A stretch of 64,000 nt of DNA, from positions 310,001-374,000 of the forward strand of contig WNNJ02000108.1 in the NCBI GenBank assembly GCA_012934845.2. Direction: 5' to 3'. Made by a program: the position numbers and the translations under genes. The first letter of the stretch is position 1. The number at the start of each line of letters is the position of its first letter. The notes beneath the pieces were generated by a model. It searched no databases, was not told the origin of the DNA, and worked only from the letters and a program-made list of their open reading frames with translations. The stretch is from Pomphorhynchus laevis. Taxonomy: Eukaryota > Acanthocephala > Palaeacanthocephala > Echinorhynchida > Pomphorhynchidae. Of this stretch, positions 48,531-60,095 are shown in pieces.

Positions 48531-48835
48531 GCTTATTGATTCGAGTATCAATGGTCTATGGGTATTAGGTTTCTTTTAATCTTAAATTCGGGTATCAATG
48601 GGTATTACGTTCTTTAACCTTTCAGATAACCTTTTATAACCTTAAACAGCATATATATATTTTGTGAGTTTTACACTATTCGAAATAACAGAAATAAATG
48701 TATCAAAGTAAATTTCAGAAAGACCGCTTACAAAGACCGCTTTTTTAACGAAAAACACTAATTGCTATTTGTAATTAAAAATTCTGGTTTTTAAATTTCC
48801 TGTCAGCGTTTATCAGTTGTGATTTATCGTAATAC

Positions 48836-48964
48836 TTTTATTTGCTTTCCTAAATGATAACTTGTAACTCACTTATTTGATATACCATAAAATTAAAACA
48901 TTCTGTGTAGGAAGAAAATGAAAACGAAAGTTATTTTAAATGATTTGAATCGAAATGCTTAATG
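48836..48964 (+). repeat. Direct repeat, copy 2 of 2
   Basis: See 48402-48530: GAAAACGAAAGTTATTTTAA here against GAAAACGAACGTTATTTTAA there. A third, short match (CTGGTTTTTAAATTTCCT at 48784 and 49750) shows that a larger segment is involved. Confidence 0.95.
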
Positions 48965-49449
48965 ATAATGTTCCAAAATATTCATTTTTACATGTCAAAC
49001 TTATATAATCCCTTACAAGTAAAACTACCTTTAGTTTTTATATTTTTAAAAGTTCTCCTAAAATACGAAGAAGTATTTATTAATTATTTTATTATTGTCT
49101 TTTCATTAAAAACAAATTGAAATGAAGGTGTTAATGTTATTTCACCTCAACTAAATGTGCCAATGAGCAATTCAATGTTTAGCGATTATTTTGAGTGATC
49201 ATAATTACCATCAACTTATCAATTATCATATAATGTATTTGTAATAACAAGACAGTTTAATACGGGGTAACTTTTGAAGTAGGACCGTGAAAAGCAATAT
49301 ATGTTAAGACATAAACATCTAAAATAGTGAATATAATATTATATTGGATGTTTATATAATATATTAATATATCATTAATACATAATATGTTAATATTATA
49401 ATAAACAAATTTAACTTTCGTTTGAACATGCACATTTGCATATGTTCTT

Positions 49450-49597
49450 TTGGTTGTAGCACGACATTATTCTCACAGTTATTGTTCTTTTTCTTGATAC
49501 AGCAGGAGGCTACTGATCAGCCTTGGTTGATTAGTAGCTTCCTGCTGTATCAAGAAAAGGAGCAATTCCTGTGAGGATAATGTTGTGCTACAACCAA
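49450..49597. mobile_element. Hairpin (foldback) element, about 72-bp arms
   Basis: The left arm starts TTGGTTGTAGCACGACATTA and includes TTCTTGATACAGCAGGAGGC; the right arm ends TGTTGTGCTACAACCAA. Arms 49450-49521 and 49525-49597 are complementary with roughly one mismatch in ten; the loop is about three bases. A related half is at 23195-23285. The outer bases fit a small MITE or foldback transposon; no target duplication is clear. Confidence 0.85.
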
Positions 49598-49609
49598 CAG
49601 AATTTTAGC

Positions 49610-52180
49610 TCACATATGCAATCAAGTTTAATTTGTATATTCTTTTCCCATCATCAAAGGCGGTATTCGGTTATTTTTAGATCTTAATATATCAGATAAC
49701 ATTCCACAAAAAAATACAGGAAATTACAAATTGCTGTTTTTTTTAAATCAAAAATGCTGGTTTTTAAATTTCCTTCTATTTAGGAAGAGAACGTTCATTC
49801 TCACGATTGTGAAAGAGATTCACAATCCTTTCACTATTAATATTCACTAAAATATTATTGAATATTATATTTAATATTTATTTTATATTAATATTATGAT
49901 TCTGTATATTTATTACTCTCGCGTATCAGTGAATTTGTTTGGTAATCATAGTATATGTTATCCACACGAGATATACAAATGATTTATGTTTATACAACTT
50001 TTCTGTAAAACACTATGACCGGATTTGAGTTAGTACACTCGTACAATAATTACCAACTTATACACAATAAATACGAAAGAAATATATAATTTTTTCTCTT
50101 TTCCCTGATTTCTTTTCTAGTCAATGTTGTTGATATAAATTCATATATTGCAATTTGATTTGCTTCCTTGTATCTTATCTTCTCTGGCATTAACATGCAT
50201 TATTCGAGTATTAAACTTTTATGGGTATTCGGTTCCTTACAAGTATTTTGATATCGTCAAACTCAATTAAATAATTGTTGTTGAGGGAATGGTTTTGTAT
50301 CGCAGAAGACAAGTCAACTTTAAAGCACTTTCAGGCTCCTTTATTCTTAGGTGTAGTGGTAATCCAGAAAATAACGGAAATAATTTTGGTCACAACGTTT
50401 TGGTCAAACACTGATCCTTTTAATAAAATATATAATATATTTAATAAAATTTTCTATTGTAGCATTAAATATAAAATTCGTTTTATATTTTGTTAACATA
50501 AATTGCTCTATTTTGTATTGAATTCCGGAAGGATTATACAACTTTTTAATGATATCCGCAAATATTTCTTACTTTTGTAGAGAACATTTAGAGTATCAAT
50601 AACTAAGTTTAAGATTTTTCGCTATCTTGAAAACAAATTAATTGGAAAAGTGTCACAGTGTTTGATCGAAACGTTGTATGAAAATAAACCATTTATGTTT
50701 GTCGTGTGGATAATATGCTCCATGCCTAACGAACATATTCTTGCATTAATATTATTAACATGCAATCAATTATAATTATTGGGTAATTTATTAAACCACT
50801 GCCGTTTTTGAAGATGAGCATACAAGTGACATACAATTTATCAACAATAAGTATAAATCTGATTTAATATGGCGTTTTACGACATAAAGTTACCCTTATT
50901 ACCTATTACATAGGTGTGCACACGGTAATAGGTGTTAACACGATATTGTGCACACGATAAAAGCCAAAAGCGGCATAGACACGGCCACTTTTTGAAAAAA
51001 CGAAATTTATTATGGTAAATATGTACCGACTCCGTGTGTGGTTGGGAGGAGCTGAATGAATCTTTTCACTGATTCCGGCTATAAGCTTGTAATCTAAGTA
51101 TATCATAATCTAGCTGTGATTTCGAAATATTAATAATACCTAGATGGGTGTCTGGAGCAGGAGTGATGCATAAGTTTTAGTGATTACACGATAATATAAT
51201 TTGATCTATTATAATTATAATATAATTTAATATCACTTAAAATATTACTGATTTAATTGAAGATTCATCTTTGTCGAGATATTGCAACAATTAAAAATTA
51301 ATGAATTCATATTATAAATTAGTCTTGAGCTATCAAAATTTACAATGGATGTAAAATGTCTAATGTATGCTCATATAAAAAAATCATAAAAATTTAAATA
51401 AACTTATTTTTTAATATATTTTATAAATATATAAATATTTATAATATATTTATATTTTATAAATATATCTTCCAAATTCAAACTTGAAAATGTACACTTA
51501 AAGCTTTATTTTTTTATTTAATGTTTGCAAAGTAACTTCATTCTCAAGATGAACATCCGATTGCATATTTAAGCATTAATTCTACGATTTTTATTTAAAA
51601 TATTATTATATTATTAGTTGATATCAATATATCAAATATAATATTATATTATAATGTTATATAATATATAATATTATATACTATTATGTTATTTTACATA
51701 TCAAATATATTATGACATATATTATATTATGAAATATATTATATTATTATACAAAAAAAATATTTAATAATGATATTAATATTAATAATGACATTTATAT
51801 TAATAATGATATTAATATAATATTATTAAAATATTATCATATTATTAGTTGATATCAATATATCAAATATAATATATTAAATGTTTTACAAATGAATATC
51901 TCGAACGATGTATAACCATCAGATTCGCTATTATTTAAAATATATTTCATAGAAGAGTTTATAAATTTCGCTGTTTTTATAATTGTAAAATGTTCTAAAA
52001 CATAAAATTGATTTTTAGAAATAAAAAAAATATATTAAAAAAATATTACGATTGATATTGAACCCTATTTAATAATAATTTTATAATGAACCCTATTTAT
52101 TAGATAGTAATTTGATCATTAAAGCGATACCGCTACTGGTATGCTTGTTTTGGTATTTCTTTGTACATTATGTACAAAGA
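49610..52180. other. AT-rich DNA, no gene supported
   Basis: 51180-52080 is nearly pure A/T with repeated TATATCAAATATAATATTA-type strings (51605-51650 and 51840-51885 are direct copies, AAAATATTATCATATTATTA type). Open stretches at 50275-50496 (plus) and 50906-51106 (minus) have no domain; the second has more balanced codon use (SGRVYAAFGFYRVHN) but no splice context I can defend. Confidence 0.4.
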
Positions 52181-52186
52181 TCTTTA

Positions 52187-53965
52187 CACACTTGTAAATA
52201 TCCGAAAAACATAAATTACGCTGTAGCACAGCATGTCCAATAAATATCCTTCTCTTACCTATAATTAAGAATCAGCTGTTCCAAAAGCACATAAATTGTC
52301 GGCCTTCCGTTCACTTTTCTTAAGGTCATCAAAATATTGCAGCACTAAATCTTGACGTGACACCGAGGATGAACATGTTTCCAGAATGTTCTTAGATAGA
52401 AGTTTATCTCTCACAATAATTAAGCGAACATTAGATTCTATTAGGCACCAAAAAGATAATATCTTTCCCTCTGAAATAAGTAGAATCGAAAGAGTTTATT
52501 CCGTCTACAGTAGAACAATGACAAGATAAACCTAGAGAGAGCATGTAGGTCTCTGAACAATAATACAGACAAAAAGCTTTGCCCATATACTCGTAGAGGT
52601 GTCAACAGATTCGAACGAAAACCGTAGAGAAAAACCTTTGGTGTAGTTTATGAAATACCTTGTTCATCTTGCAACAAGAACTACGTAATACCAACTGGTA
52701 CACCTCTGCGTAAAAGATTGTTATAACATGCCCGCACTTGTAAAGATCCGAAAAACATAAATTACGCTGTAGCACAGCATGTCCAATAAATATCCTTCTC
52801 TTACCTATAATTAAGAATCAGCTGTTCCAAAAGCACATAAATTGTCGGCCTTCCATTCACTTTTCTTAAGGTCATCAAAATATTGCAGCACTAAATCTTG
52901 ACGTGACACCGAGGATGAAGATGTTTCCAAAATGTTCCTAGATAGAAGTTTATCTCTCACAATAATTAAGCGAACATTAGATTCTATTAGGCACCAAAAA
53001 GATAATATCGTTCCGTCTAAAATAAGTAGAATAGAGAGAGTTTATTCTGTCTACCATCGAACAATGACAAGGTAAACCTAGAGAGAGCATGTAGGTCTCT
53101 GAACAATAATACATACAAAAAACTTTACCCATATACTCGTAGAGGTGTCAACAGATTCGAACGAAAACCGTAGAGAAAAACCTTTGGTGTAGTTTATGAA
53201 AAACCTTGTTCATCTTGCAACAAGACCCAAGTAAGACCAACAGGTACACCTCTCAGTAAAAGATTGTTATAACATACCCGCACTTGTAAAGATCCGAAAA
53301 ACATAAATTACGCTGTAGCACAACATGCCCGATAAATATCCTTCTCTTATCTATAATTGGGAATTAGCTTCTCCAAAAGCACATAAATTGTCGGCCTTCT
53401 GTTCACATATGTAAAGGTCATCCAAATATTGCAGCACTTAATCTTGACGTGACACCGAGGATGAACATGTTTCCAAAATGTTCCTAGATAGAGGTTTATC
53501 TCTCACAATAATTAAGCGAACATTAGATTCTATTAGGCACCAAAAAGATAATATCTTTCCCTCTAAAATAAGTAGAATAGAGAGAGTTTATTCCGTCTAC
53601 AGTAGAACAATGACAAGATAAAACCTAGAGAGGGTATGTAGGTCTCTGAGCAATAATACAGACAAAAAGCTTTGCCCATATACTCGTAGAGGTGTCAACA
53701 GATTCGAACGAAAACCTTAGAGAAAAACCTTTGGTGTAGTTTATGAAATACTTTGTTCATCTTGCAACAAGACCTATGTAAGACAAACTGGTAGACCTCT
53801 GCGTGAAAGATTGTTATAACATGCCTGCACCTGTAAAGATCCGAAAAACATAAAGTACGCTGTAGAACATTACGTCCGATAAATATCCTACTCTTACTTA
53901 TAATTGGGAATCAGCTGCACCAAAAGCACATAAATTGTCGGCCCAAAATAAATTGTTTTTAGTAT
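52187..53965 (+). repeat. Tandem array of three 546-bp PLE 3' units
   Basis: GTAAA(G/T)ATCCGAAAAACATA occurs at 52194, 52740, 53286 and 53833 (periods 546, 546, 547). Each unit carries, in order, AAATTGTCGGCCTTC, the RT C-terminal remnant, GAGAGCATGTAGGTCTCTGA and the GIY-YIG start (GGTGTAGTTTATGAAATACC). Units are more alike than either is to the 12.7-kb array in places, so local homogenisation is likely. The array ends in AAATTGTCGGCCCAAAATAA at 53934-53953, the same end as at 13893-13912. All reading frames are broken. Confidence 0.92.
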
Positions 53966-54059
53966 ATTAAGATATACATAAACAGAAATAAACAACTTAT
54001 TAGAAGCAATTTTTAAAAAATTCAACACAAACTATAAATGCTTAAATATTTATAAATAT

Positions 54060-54455
54060 TAAAGCATTTAAATTACTGAACATGTTTCCAAAGTGTCTCT
54101 GGATAGAGGTTTTCCTCTCACAATAATTAAACGTGCATTAGATTCTGTTAGTACCAAAAAGAAAATATCGTTCCGTCTGAAATAAGTAGAATAGAGAGAG
54201 TTTATTCTGTCTACCATCGAACAATGACAAGGTAAACCTAGAGAGGGCATGTAGTCTCTGAACAATAATACAGACAAAAAGCTTTGCCTTTATACTCGTA
54301 GAAATGTTAAATTGTTCAGCAGATTCGAACGAAAACCGTAGAGAAAAACCTTTGGTGTAGTTTAAGAAAAGCCTTGCTCATCTTGCAACAAGAACTACGT
54401 AGGACAAACTGTTAGACCTCTGTGTGAAAGATTGTTAGAACATGACCGCACATTT
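54060..54455 (+). repeat. Partial PLE 3' unit downstream of the array
   Basis: From AACATGTTTCCAAAGTGTCT to AAGATTGTTAGAACATGACC this repeats the second two thirds of the 546-bp unit, including the GIY-YIG start, after a 100-bp unrelated spacer (with TTATTAGAAGCAATTTTT as at 12138-12157, next to the other array). The open stretch on the minus strand here is a shadow. Confidence 0.85.
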
Positions 54456-54493
54456 AGGAATTTTATCGGTTTATGTTTATTTAATTTATTAAA

Positions 54494-54687
54494 TTGTTGT
54501 ATCGATCACTCATTATAGACTTGCGAAATACAGTTTGAATCGTTTTTATTGGAGCTTTCGACCAAACGGTCCTTGTCAACAGATTAAAAAAATTAATCTG
54601 TTGACAAGGACCGTTTGGTCAAAAGCTTTAATACAAACGATTCAAACTGTATTTCGCAAGTCTATAATGAGTGATCGATACAACAAT
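54494..54687. repeat. Near-perfect palindrome, 93-bp arms
   Basis: Left arm TTGTTGTATCGATCACTCAT to GTTGACAAGGACC-complement; right arm GGACCGTTTGGTC to CGATACAACAA. About 93 bp each with one or two mismatches and an 8-base A-rich loop at 54586-54593. The sequence is not AT-random. Probably a foldback element or a very recent inverted duplication. Confidence 0.92.
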
Positions 54688-54699
54688 CTAATCAGAGAC

Positions 54700-55000
54700 T
54701 TGCACGCAACTATGTCTAATTTATTAAATGTTATTGTAATTTTAACCCTTTCTTCTTTTCTTTTGTTGTTGTATATTGTGTATATATTTAGTTTGCTACT
54801 CTTACTTAACTGACGTGGTGTACGTTAATGTACTTTTCTAGCTACGTACATACGACATCTGGATTGCGGCGCCTCATAATAAAACTACAACGGAACATAA
54901 TAATAAAGATTTTCTTATAAATAATACAAAGGGGTTTGTAATAGTCAATGATAATTAAGAAGACAAAATCACAGCAGAATAAACTATATGATCAGTCAGT
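54700..55000. other. Unassigned spacer
   Basis: The plus-strand open stretch that starts in the palindrome (54535) continues to 54813 with a Leu/Ile/Val-rich end (LTLSSFLLLLYIVYIFSLLL) that looks like a membrane segment, but half of it is palindrome sequence; not called as a gene. Confidence 0.3.
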
Positions 55001-55009
55001 AGTCTTCAC

Positions 55010-55460
55010 TCTTCATGGCCTCAGGTCCAGTGGAATCTGAGCCCTCTAACCAATCCAACACGCCGCCCTTCGACTAAACCATCCGGGGTCTTTCACCCTC
55101 GAAGAGTCCAATCGAGACGGACTATGCTAGGCAAACGAGAGACGAGCAGCTTAAGAAACCTTAGCATTTGCTCTGGGGGACGTCCTCTAGAAAATAAGAC
55201 TAATCCCGAGATAGCCTAAGTACCCCAGAGACGCACTTGGGTTTTCCCTTTCAGTGACAGATGCTGGACTCGTTTCAGGGCCCACCTATCTTTCTTCAGG
55301 ATACGTTTAAGTCTATCCAGGTCAGCTTTCGCTGACCAGTTCACCGTGACGGTGAACCCCAGGTATTTTACTCGACTCGTGAAGACAGGGATGGGTTGAT
55401 TAGTCAGCAACGGAACATGGTAAACGTCAGTATATAAAGCCGCTATTACAAATTTTGTAT
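55010..55460 (-). pseudogene. Second copy of the 44.8-kb LINE, 3' part
   Basis: Minus strand: PVFTSRVKYLGFTVTVNWSA, then KADLDRLKRILKKDRWALKR and VQHLSLKGKTQVRLWGT, matching KANLNRLKRSLKRARWALKR and AQHLSLKEKTHVRLWDT at 45.1 kb. It adds the YLG thumb motif that the other copy lacks. DNA identity is high (for example GGGGGACGTCCTCT in both). Confidence 0.85.
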
Positions 55461-55886
55461 TAAGCCTGACGATGGCAAAACTTAGTTACCGAAAATTTGC
55501 TGTGAAAACTTGATTAAATAAGAATTTTTGTCCGGAATCATTGTATTTAAAATTCGATGGGATTATTTACAGAAAACAACTTTTTTCATTAATTTATTAC
55601 CACCGCAGGAAATTTTATGAATTTAATAAATTTTATTTAGCCGGCTTTTCGGGAGACAATCAATATTTAAACGACTGTTTTGCACAATAATCATAATATC
55701 TATTGGGTGTTTGATTTCATTCAGCAGGTTAGTTGATTTCAGCGTAGATGGCATTAAATAACCATTTACAGATTTCAAAATAATTTGAAATCGAGTTAAT
55801 ACTTAGTTTTGGTTGCTAATTTTTGTTTATTTTGTTTTAATATTATTAATTTATTAATCTTATTAATATTGTTTAGGGCGTTTAAA

Positions 55887-56022
55887 ATCGAGAGGAATAA
55901 TAAAATAAGAAATTGTTGTCCACAAATTTTCGACTATTGCAATAGTCCTTTTCAAGTGTTATGTTTTTAAAAACATAACACTTGAAATGGCTGCTTTCTT
56001 TTACTATTCCTCTCGATGTTTA
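55887..56022. repeat. Foldback element with TIR ATCGAGAGGAATA
   Basis: Outer arms ATCGAGAGGAATAATAAAAT (55887) and TACTATTCCTCTCGAT (to about 56021); inner perfect palindrome TTTCAAGTGTTATGTTTTT/AAAAACATAACACTTGAAA at 55950-55987. The plus-strand open stretch starting here is incidental. Confidence 0.8.
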
Positions 56023-56267
56023 AACGTCCTGAACAATTTAAGAGCACATCGAACGTATCATGGGACATTAAAATTAATATTTCATTACGCCATTATGTAT
56101 TCAACTATACTTATTTTTTCGTTGTCCCTTATAATTCAGGTACTACGATGTTACAAATCAAAGAACTGACACGCCTTACACAACAGTAAGGCATGTGGGT
56201 ATAAGTGGGCAATCACCAGACTACCATTTGCGAAATATTCTGCTTAAATTACATTCGGGTGCCATAT

Positions 56268-56428
56268 AATCCTATGTTTAGGCATAATAAATTATCCACA
56301 CAAGAAAAATGATTATCTTTAAAAATCATTATTTTTTGATTAAAAATAAAAATTAAATAAAAATTATCCACATGAGAAAGCATATATCTCGTGTGGATAA
56401 TTTATTATGCCTAAACATAGGATTTACA
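56268..56428. mobile_element. MITE with 36-bp inverted termini
   Basis: AATCCTATGTTTAGGCATAA, then TAAATTATCCACAC at the left, and GTGTGGATAATTTATTATGC plus CTAAACATAGGATT at the right: exact complements over about 35 bp, separated by 90 bp of AT-rich DNA. Non-coding; superfamily not determined. Confidence 0.88.
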
Positions 56429-56457
56429 AAATAATCAATTAAAATTGAATATTTTTG

Positions 56458-56750
56458 GCATATATTTTATCGCGGTATGCCTCAAATGATGTTAAAGTTC
56501 GCAATAGTAACGGCTACTAGTAGATATTGAGTTGTTAAAAAGGCGGAGCGGCAGTCAGTAATGTTGATCGTTATTATATTTTAATATTTAAACATTAATA
56601 TAGTCGTTATAATTATAAGTCGTTAATATATTTTATTGCGGTATGCGATAATTGATGTTGAAGTTGGCAATACTAACGGCTACCAGTAGATATTAAGTCG
56701 TTAAAAAGGCGGAGCGGCAGTCAGTAATGTTGATCGTTTCAATTTCATTT
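56458..56750 (+). repeat. 168-bp direct tandem repeat, two copies
   Basis: ATATATTTTATCGCGGTATG to AGTCAGTAATGTTGATCGTT (56459-56573) recurs at 56627-56741. AAAAAGGCGGAGCGGCAGTC is identical in both; the rest differs at roughly one base in ten. GC-richer than the flanks. Confidence 0.92.
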
Positions 56751-56759
56751 TTGAATTAC

Positions 56760-57180
56760 ATTTATATTAAAAAAACATTTCTGATATTAATCTAAAGCGC
56801 AAAATCAGTCGAATTTGTCTTTTTTGTAGAGTCTTAGTTCCAGCTAGTCACTTGAACTAAGACTAAAAGAACAGTATTGTTCCACCATACATATATGTAA
56901 TCAGATGTATAATAAGGCTGATATTTATAAATGATTATGCTAATCTATTTGGTTAAGATAGTGACTATAGTATAGTATAAAATTAGCTTTAAAAACATTG
57001 GCTGTTACTTACGAAACTTTATAATTTTAAGTTTATCAAAAAAGTAATTTTGATATTCATTTCTAATATAAAAGATTAAGTTAAAATCATACACGGAAAA
57101 CAGAGCGTAAACAGCAATTTGATTGTTAATTTGTTAACGAATAATGCAAACAATAAATACAGAATATATACAGAACTTGA
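56760..57180. other. AT-rich DNA, no gene seen
   Basis: Contains an imperfect inverted repeat AGTCTTAGTTC/GAACTAAGACT at 56830-56865; nothing else recognised. Confidence 0.45.
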
Positions 57181-57184
57181 TCAA

Positions 57185-58040
57185 CTAGTATTCTGATTCT
57201 GCCATTTTACTGCAGATATACACTTTTATGTTATCAATGGAAATCGAGCTGAAAGCATCTCATCCAGGCAAAATAAGAAACTCAATAACGACATCTTTCA
57301 AAGTACTTTTGTCATAGAATATATCGCTAAGATTTTGTACTTTATGGTTCCATGTCTCGCCGGTATCCTCCCATCCGAACACAGATCCCTGACGTCTATC
57401 ATTCCCTTTAGCAATATAGTAAGTTGATAGACCACCAACACCTTTACCTGACAATTTATAATCAAAGGAAAGACAAGTGGATTCATTAACATAACATGTA
57501 ATGGGCCCTTGTCTAAATTGACCGGAATTAATATTTCCTGAGTTAAACATTGAATTATCAATGAACATAAATCCGTTTTGTATCGATTCATTGTAGATAT
57601 GAGTCCGTGTATTGTTCATATTCATTGGACATTTCGGATCGTCAAATGGAGATGTATTAAAATCACAGAACAAAATTAGAGAATCATCAGACAGTGTAGG
57701 GAACGTTCGGACTAGTGTAATATATTGGATGATATTGATCTAATTGGAATGAATTTGCATCTAACCAAAGGGTCGTGCCTTTACCAAGTTGTCCATGTAC
57801 ATTGCTACTCTGGTTCATGTATAATTTGTTAACTAGCCAGTCGTTATTAATATTGTCATGTTGATACACTTTATCTTTATATCTGTAGACATCACTCAAG
57901 TACGATGGACTTGAAAGGTCGACTGTTATCTTTATTGTTGGGTTATAAATAAAAATCGCTGCCTGCAGAGAAGGATTATTCATTGAATCGTATTCCATAT
58001 TAGATTGTTGATGATGATCGTACAACATTAGTATCGGCAT
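57185..58040 (-). pseudogene. MAM-domain protein gene, apparently broken
   Basis: Minus strand: 58040-57687 encodes PTIKITVDLSSPSYLSDVYR ... GTTLWLDANSFQ, a segment I cannot assign. It runs out of frame near 57700, while an overlapping frame carries on (LSDDSLILFCDFNTSPFDDP) into a MAM domain: FCDFNTS, GPITCYVNESTCLSFDYKLS, GVGGLSTYYIAKG, WEDTGETWNHKV, DVVIEFLILPG. A TGA at 57262-57260 interrupts it, after which the same frame gives DAFSSISIDNIKVYIC, the expected IAIDDI end with the last Cys, and stops at 57185. MAM domains are extracellular adhesion modules. Either a frameshift plus nonsense mutation has killed the gene, or an intron border that I cannot place accounts for the first break; the TGA inside the domain favours a pseudogene. 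Confidence 0.65.
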
Positions 58041-58049
58041 TTGGTATTA

Positions 58050-58870
58050 GAGTATTTAAGTACAATTTTTTTATTATTAAAGTATTAATTTGATATTTTT
58101 GACAGATTATTTATATTTGATTTCGGTAGACGCCAAATAAAATAGAAACAAAAATCACAATGAATTTGGCTCATCGTTATCACGCTAAGCACTTTATTCA
58201 CTTTACAATTATCATACTACCTTTGACGAGATAAATAAATTAATATTATTGATTTTACAAATAAGTTCTTTATTTAAGACAAAATTAGCCTTGCCAATAA
58301 TTGATTAAATTTAATTTATTTCAATATTTGTTATTTACAAAAAATTTCAAATTATCAAAATACATACTTATTTATCTTTAACATAAATTATGCTATTTAA
58401 TGTATTTTTAAATTTTTATTTTAAAATAAATGTTGTTTAATTAAACTGCATTCAGATTATCCTAAATCAATAAACTTAGATCGTGTTAAATAAAACTATG
58501 TTCTGTTGATAGCTGAATTTTTTGACTTCTTGGTTTAGAATTTATCTCTGTTATCACTCGTTGGCGCAAATGATGGTTGGATACGGTGTAGGATGTATAT
58601 TCGCAATTCTATGGTTTAATGCGTTCATGAAATATATTTACTTAGCTAGCAAATCTATAATTAATCAGTAAGCGATTTCTAGTAAAAAACAAATCAAATC
58701 AACTAACTGAGTCTACGTATTTAATATAATTATAAACTAAACAAAACATAATAATGCTAAATCAAAATTTAATAATTAAATAATAAAATAAATAATTGTT
58801 TTAAGATTTTTATAATTTAAATCAAGTTAAAATAAAAAATTGAAATTTAAAATAAACGTCATTTTTATGA
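58050..58870. other. AT-rich DNA, no gene seen
   Basis: Nothing recognised. It would be upstream sequence or intron of the MAM locus. Confidence 0.4.
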
Positions 58871-58879
58871 ATTGACTAA

Positions 58880-59700
58880 TAAATAACAGACGTTGTATCA
58901 GAATAAGAATTAGAGGTCATCAGGAGGAACTGCTATGCTATCAGGTTTCGGCCCCTAACTCATCTACCCAACATAGCAGCGGGGCCAAATACATGCTAAT
59001 GATGTATTTCCTATGATAACATTATCTAGTATCTTATTCTAATACAAAGTATATTATTTATTATCCATCCATAAAAATTTGCCACTTAAGAGTTTAAATT
59101 TATTCTTTGTATTATTGTGTTGATTTATATATTTTACTATTTTCTGCTTGATGTTATTTTTATAGTAACCTAGTTTAAAATATGTATCTATTAAATTATT
59201 TAAATGATTTTGAAGAAAGCCAATATCATACATATTGTTGCAATTCTTAAAATTTCATTATTTAATGTATTATATTTTATATTATATGGTATGCATGAAT
59301 GCTCATGCAAAAATATGTTTCTTGTAAATTTAAATATCATCTTTACGATATAAATTAAAAGTAGTTTTAATTGATGTAAATTTAATGTTCATATCTGGAT
59401 ATATACTTTCGTTATCATTAATATTGGTTTTATTAAGAATTAGGCCAATTGGATAAATTTGTTCGCTTATTGAATAAAAATTATCAGAATTAAATACACA
59501 TATATCATCAACGTATCGAAAGATATATTTCATATCTTTATATAATTTAGATTAATTTTTTAAACAGTTATGAACAAATTCATATTCTATAAAGCTTAAA
59601 AACAAGTCAGCTATAATTGGGCTACTATTACCACCCATTGGAACACCTTTTACTTGTCTAAATATAGATGTCCTTATCTTTAAATAATTTTGTTTAATTA
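58880..59700 (-). pseudogene. YVDD-type RT family fragment with 3' flank
   Basis: Minus strand from about 59660: FRQVKGVPMGGNSSPIIADL, then FLSFIEYEFVHNC, and at 59533-59330 YIFRYVDDICVFNSDNFYSI, QIYPIGLILNKTN, DMNIKFTSIKTTFNLYRKDD. The catalytic YVDD is intact in this copy. The C-terminal part continues in other frames to about 59100 (KNNIKQKIVKYINQ type). The 3' flank 58881-59050 includes GCTATGCTATCAGG and AACATAGCAGCGGGGCC. I read it as a PLE-related RT (DFSTLYT start, GNSSP block); a permuted Naiad-like lineage is possible but unproven. Confidence 0.72.
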
Positions 59701-59709
59701 TCTAAAGTG

Positions 59710-60085
59710 TTGTTTAATTATTTTAAGAGTTGAAAATTTGATAATAACCCAAAGTAATCTTCTATTTAGTGATGAACTCTAATTGATTTTGTTAAAACGA
59801 CAATGCTTTAGTAAAATAACCACACTTTGAATCAATTTATGTTTTATTTTGTTAATAATATAAAATAATATAATACTAATAATATAAATAAATAATTCGA
59901 TATAAATAATATATCCATTTCCCTAAAATACCTTAAATATTCCCAAATAACATAGAAATTCTTTTTGTGTAGCAATATCTGGGAATATTATATTTTAAAG
60001 ACTTTAAATAGAAAATATCCTTTCAAAACATTAAGTAGATATTGTTCAAGAAAATATAATATTTACAAAAGATCGAATATTTTAG
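59710..60085. other. AT-rich DNA, no gene seen
   Basis: No features apart from short AT repeats. Confidence 0.45.
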
Positions 60086-60095
60086 CTCCTTAGCT

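Noticed and set aside
48402-48964. Direct repeats as LTRs of a retrotransposon
   Set aside because: No TG...CA ends, no primer-binding site, no coding content between them, and only 305 bp of interior.
54535-54813. 92-codon stretch with hydrophobic end as a small membrane protein
   Set aside because: Its first half is one arm and loop of the palindrome; no sign of selection on the frame.
58900-59045. Hammerhead in the 3' flank of the YVDD-type RT (GATGAG ... GGCCGAAAC, with CTGCTAT/ATAGCAG arms)
   Set aside because: The first box reads TAGATGA, and the space for stem III is too short; complementarity of the arms is real but the core is not met.
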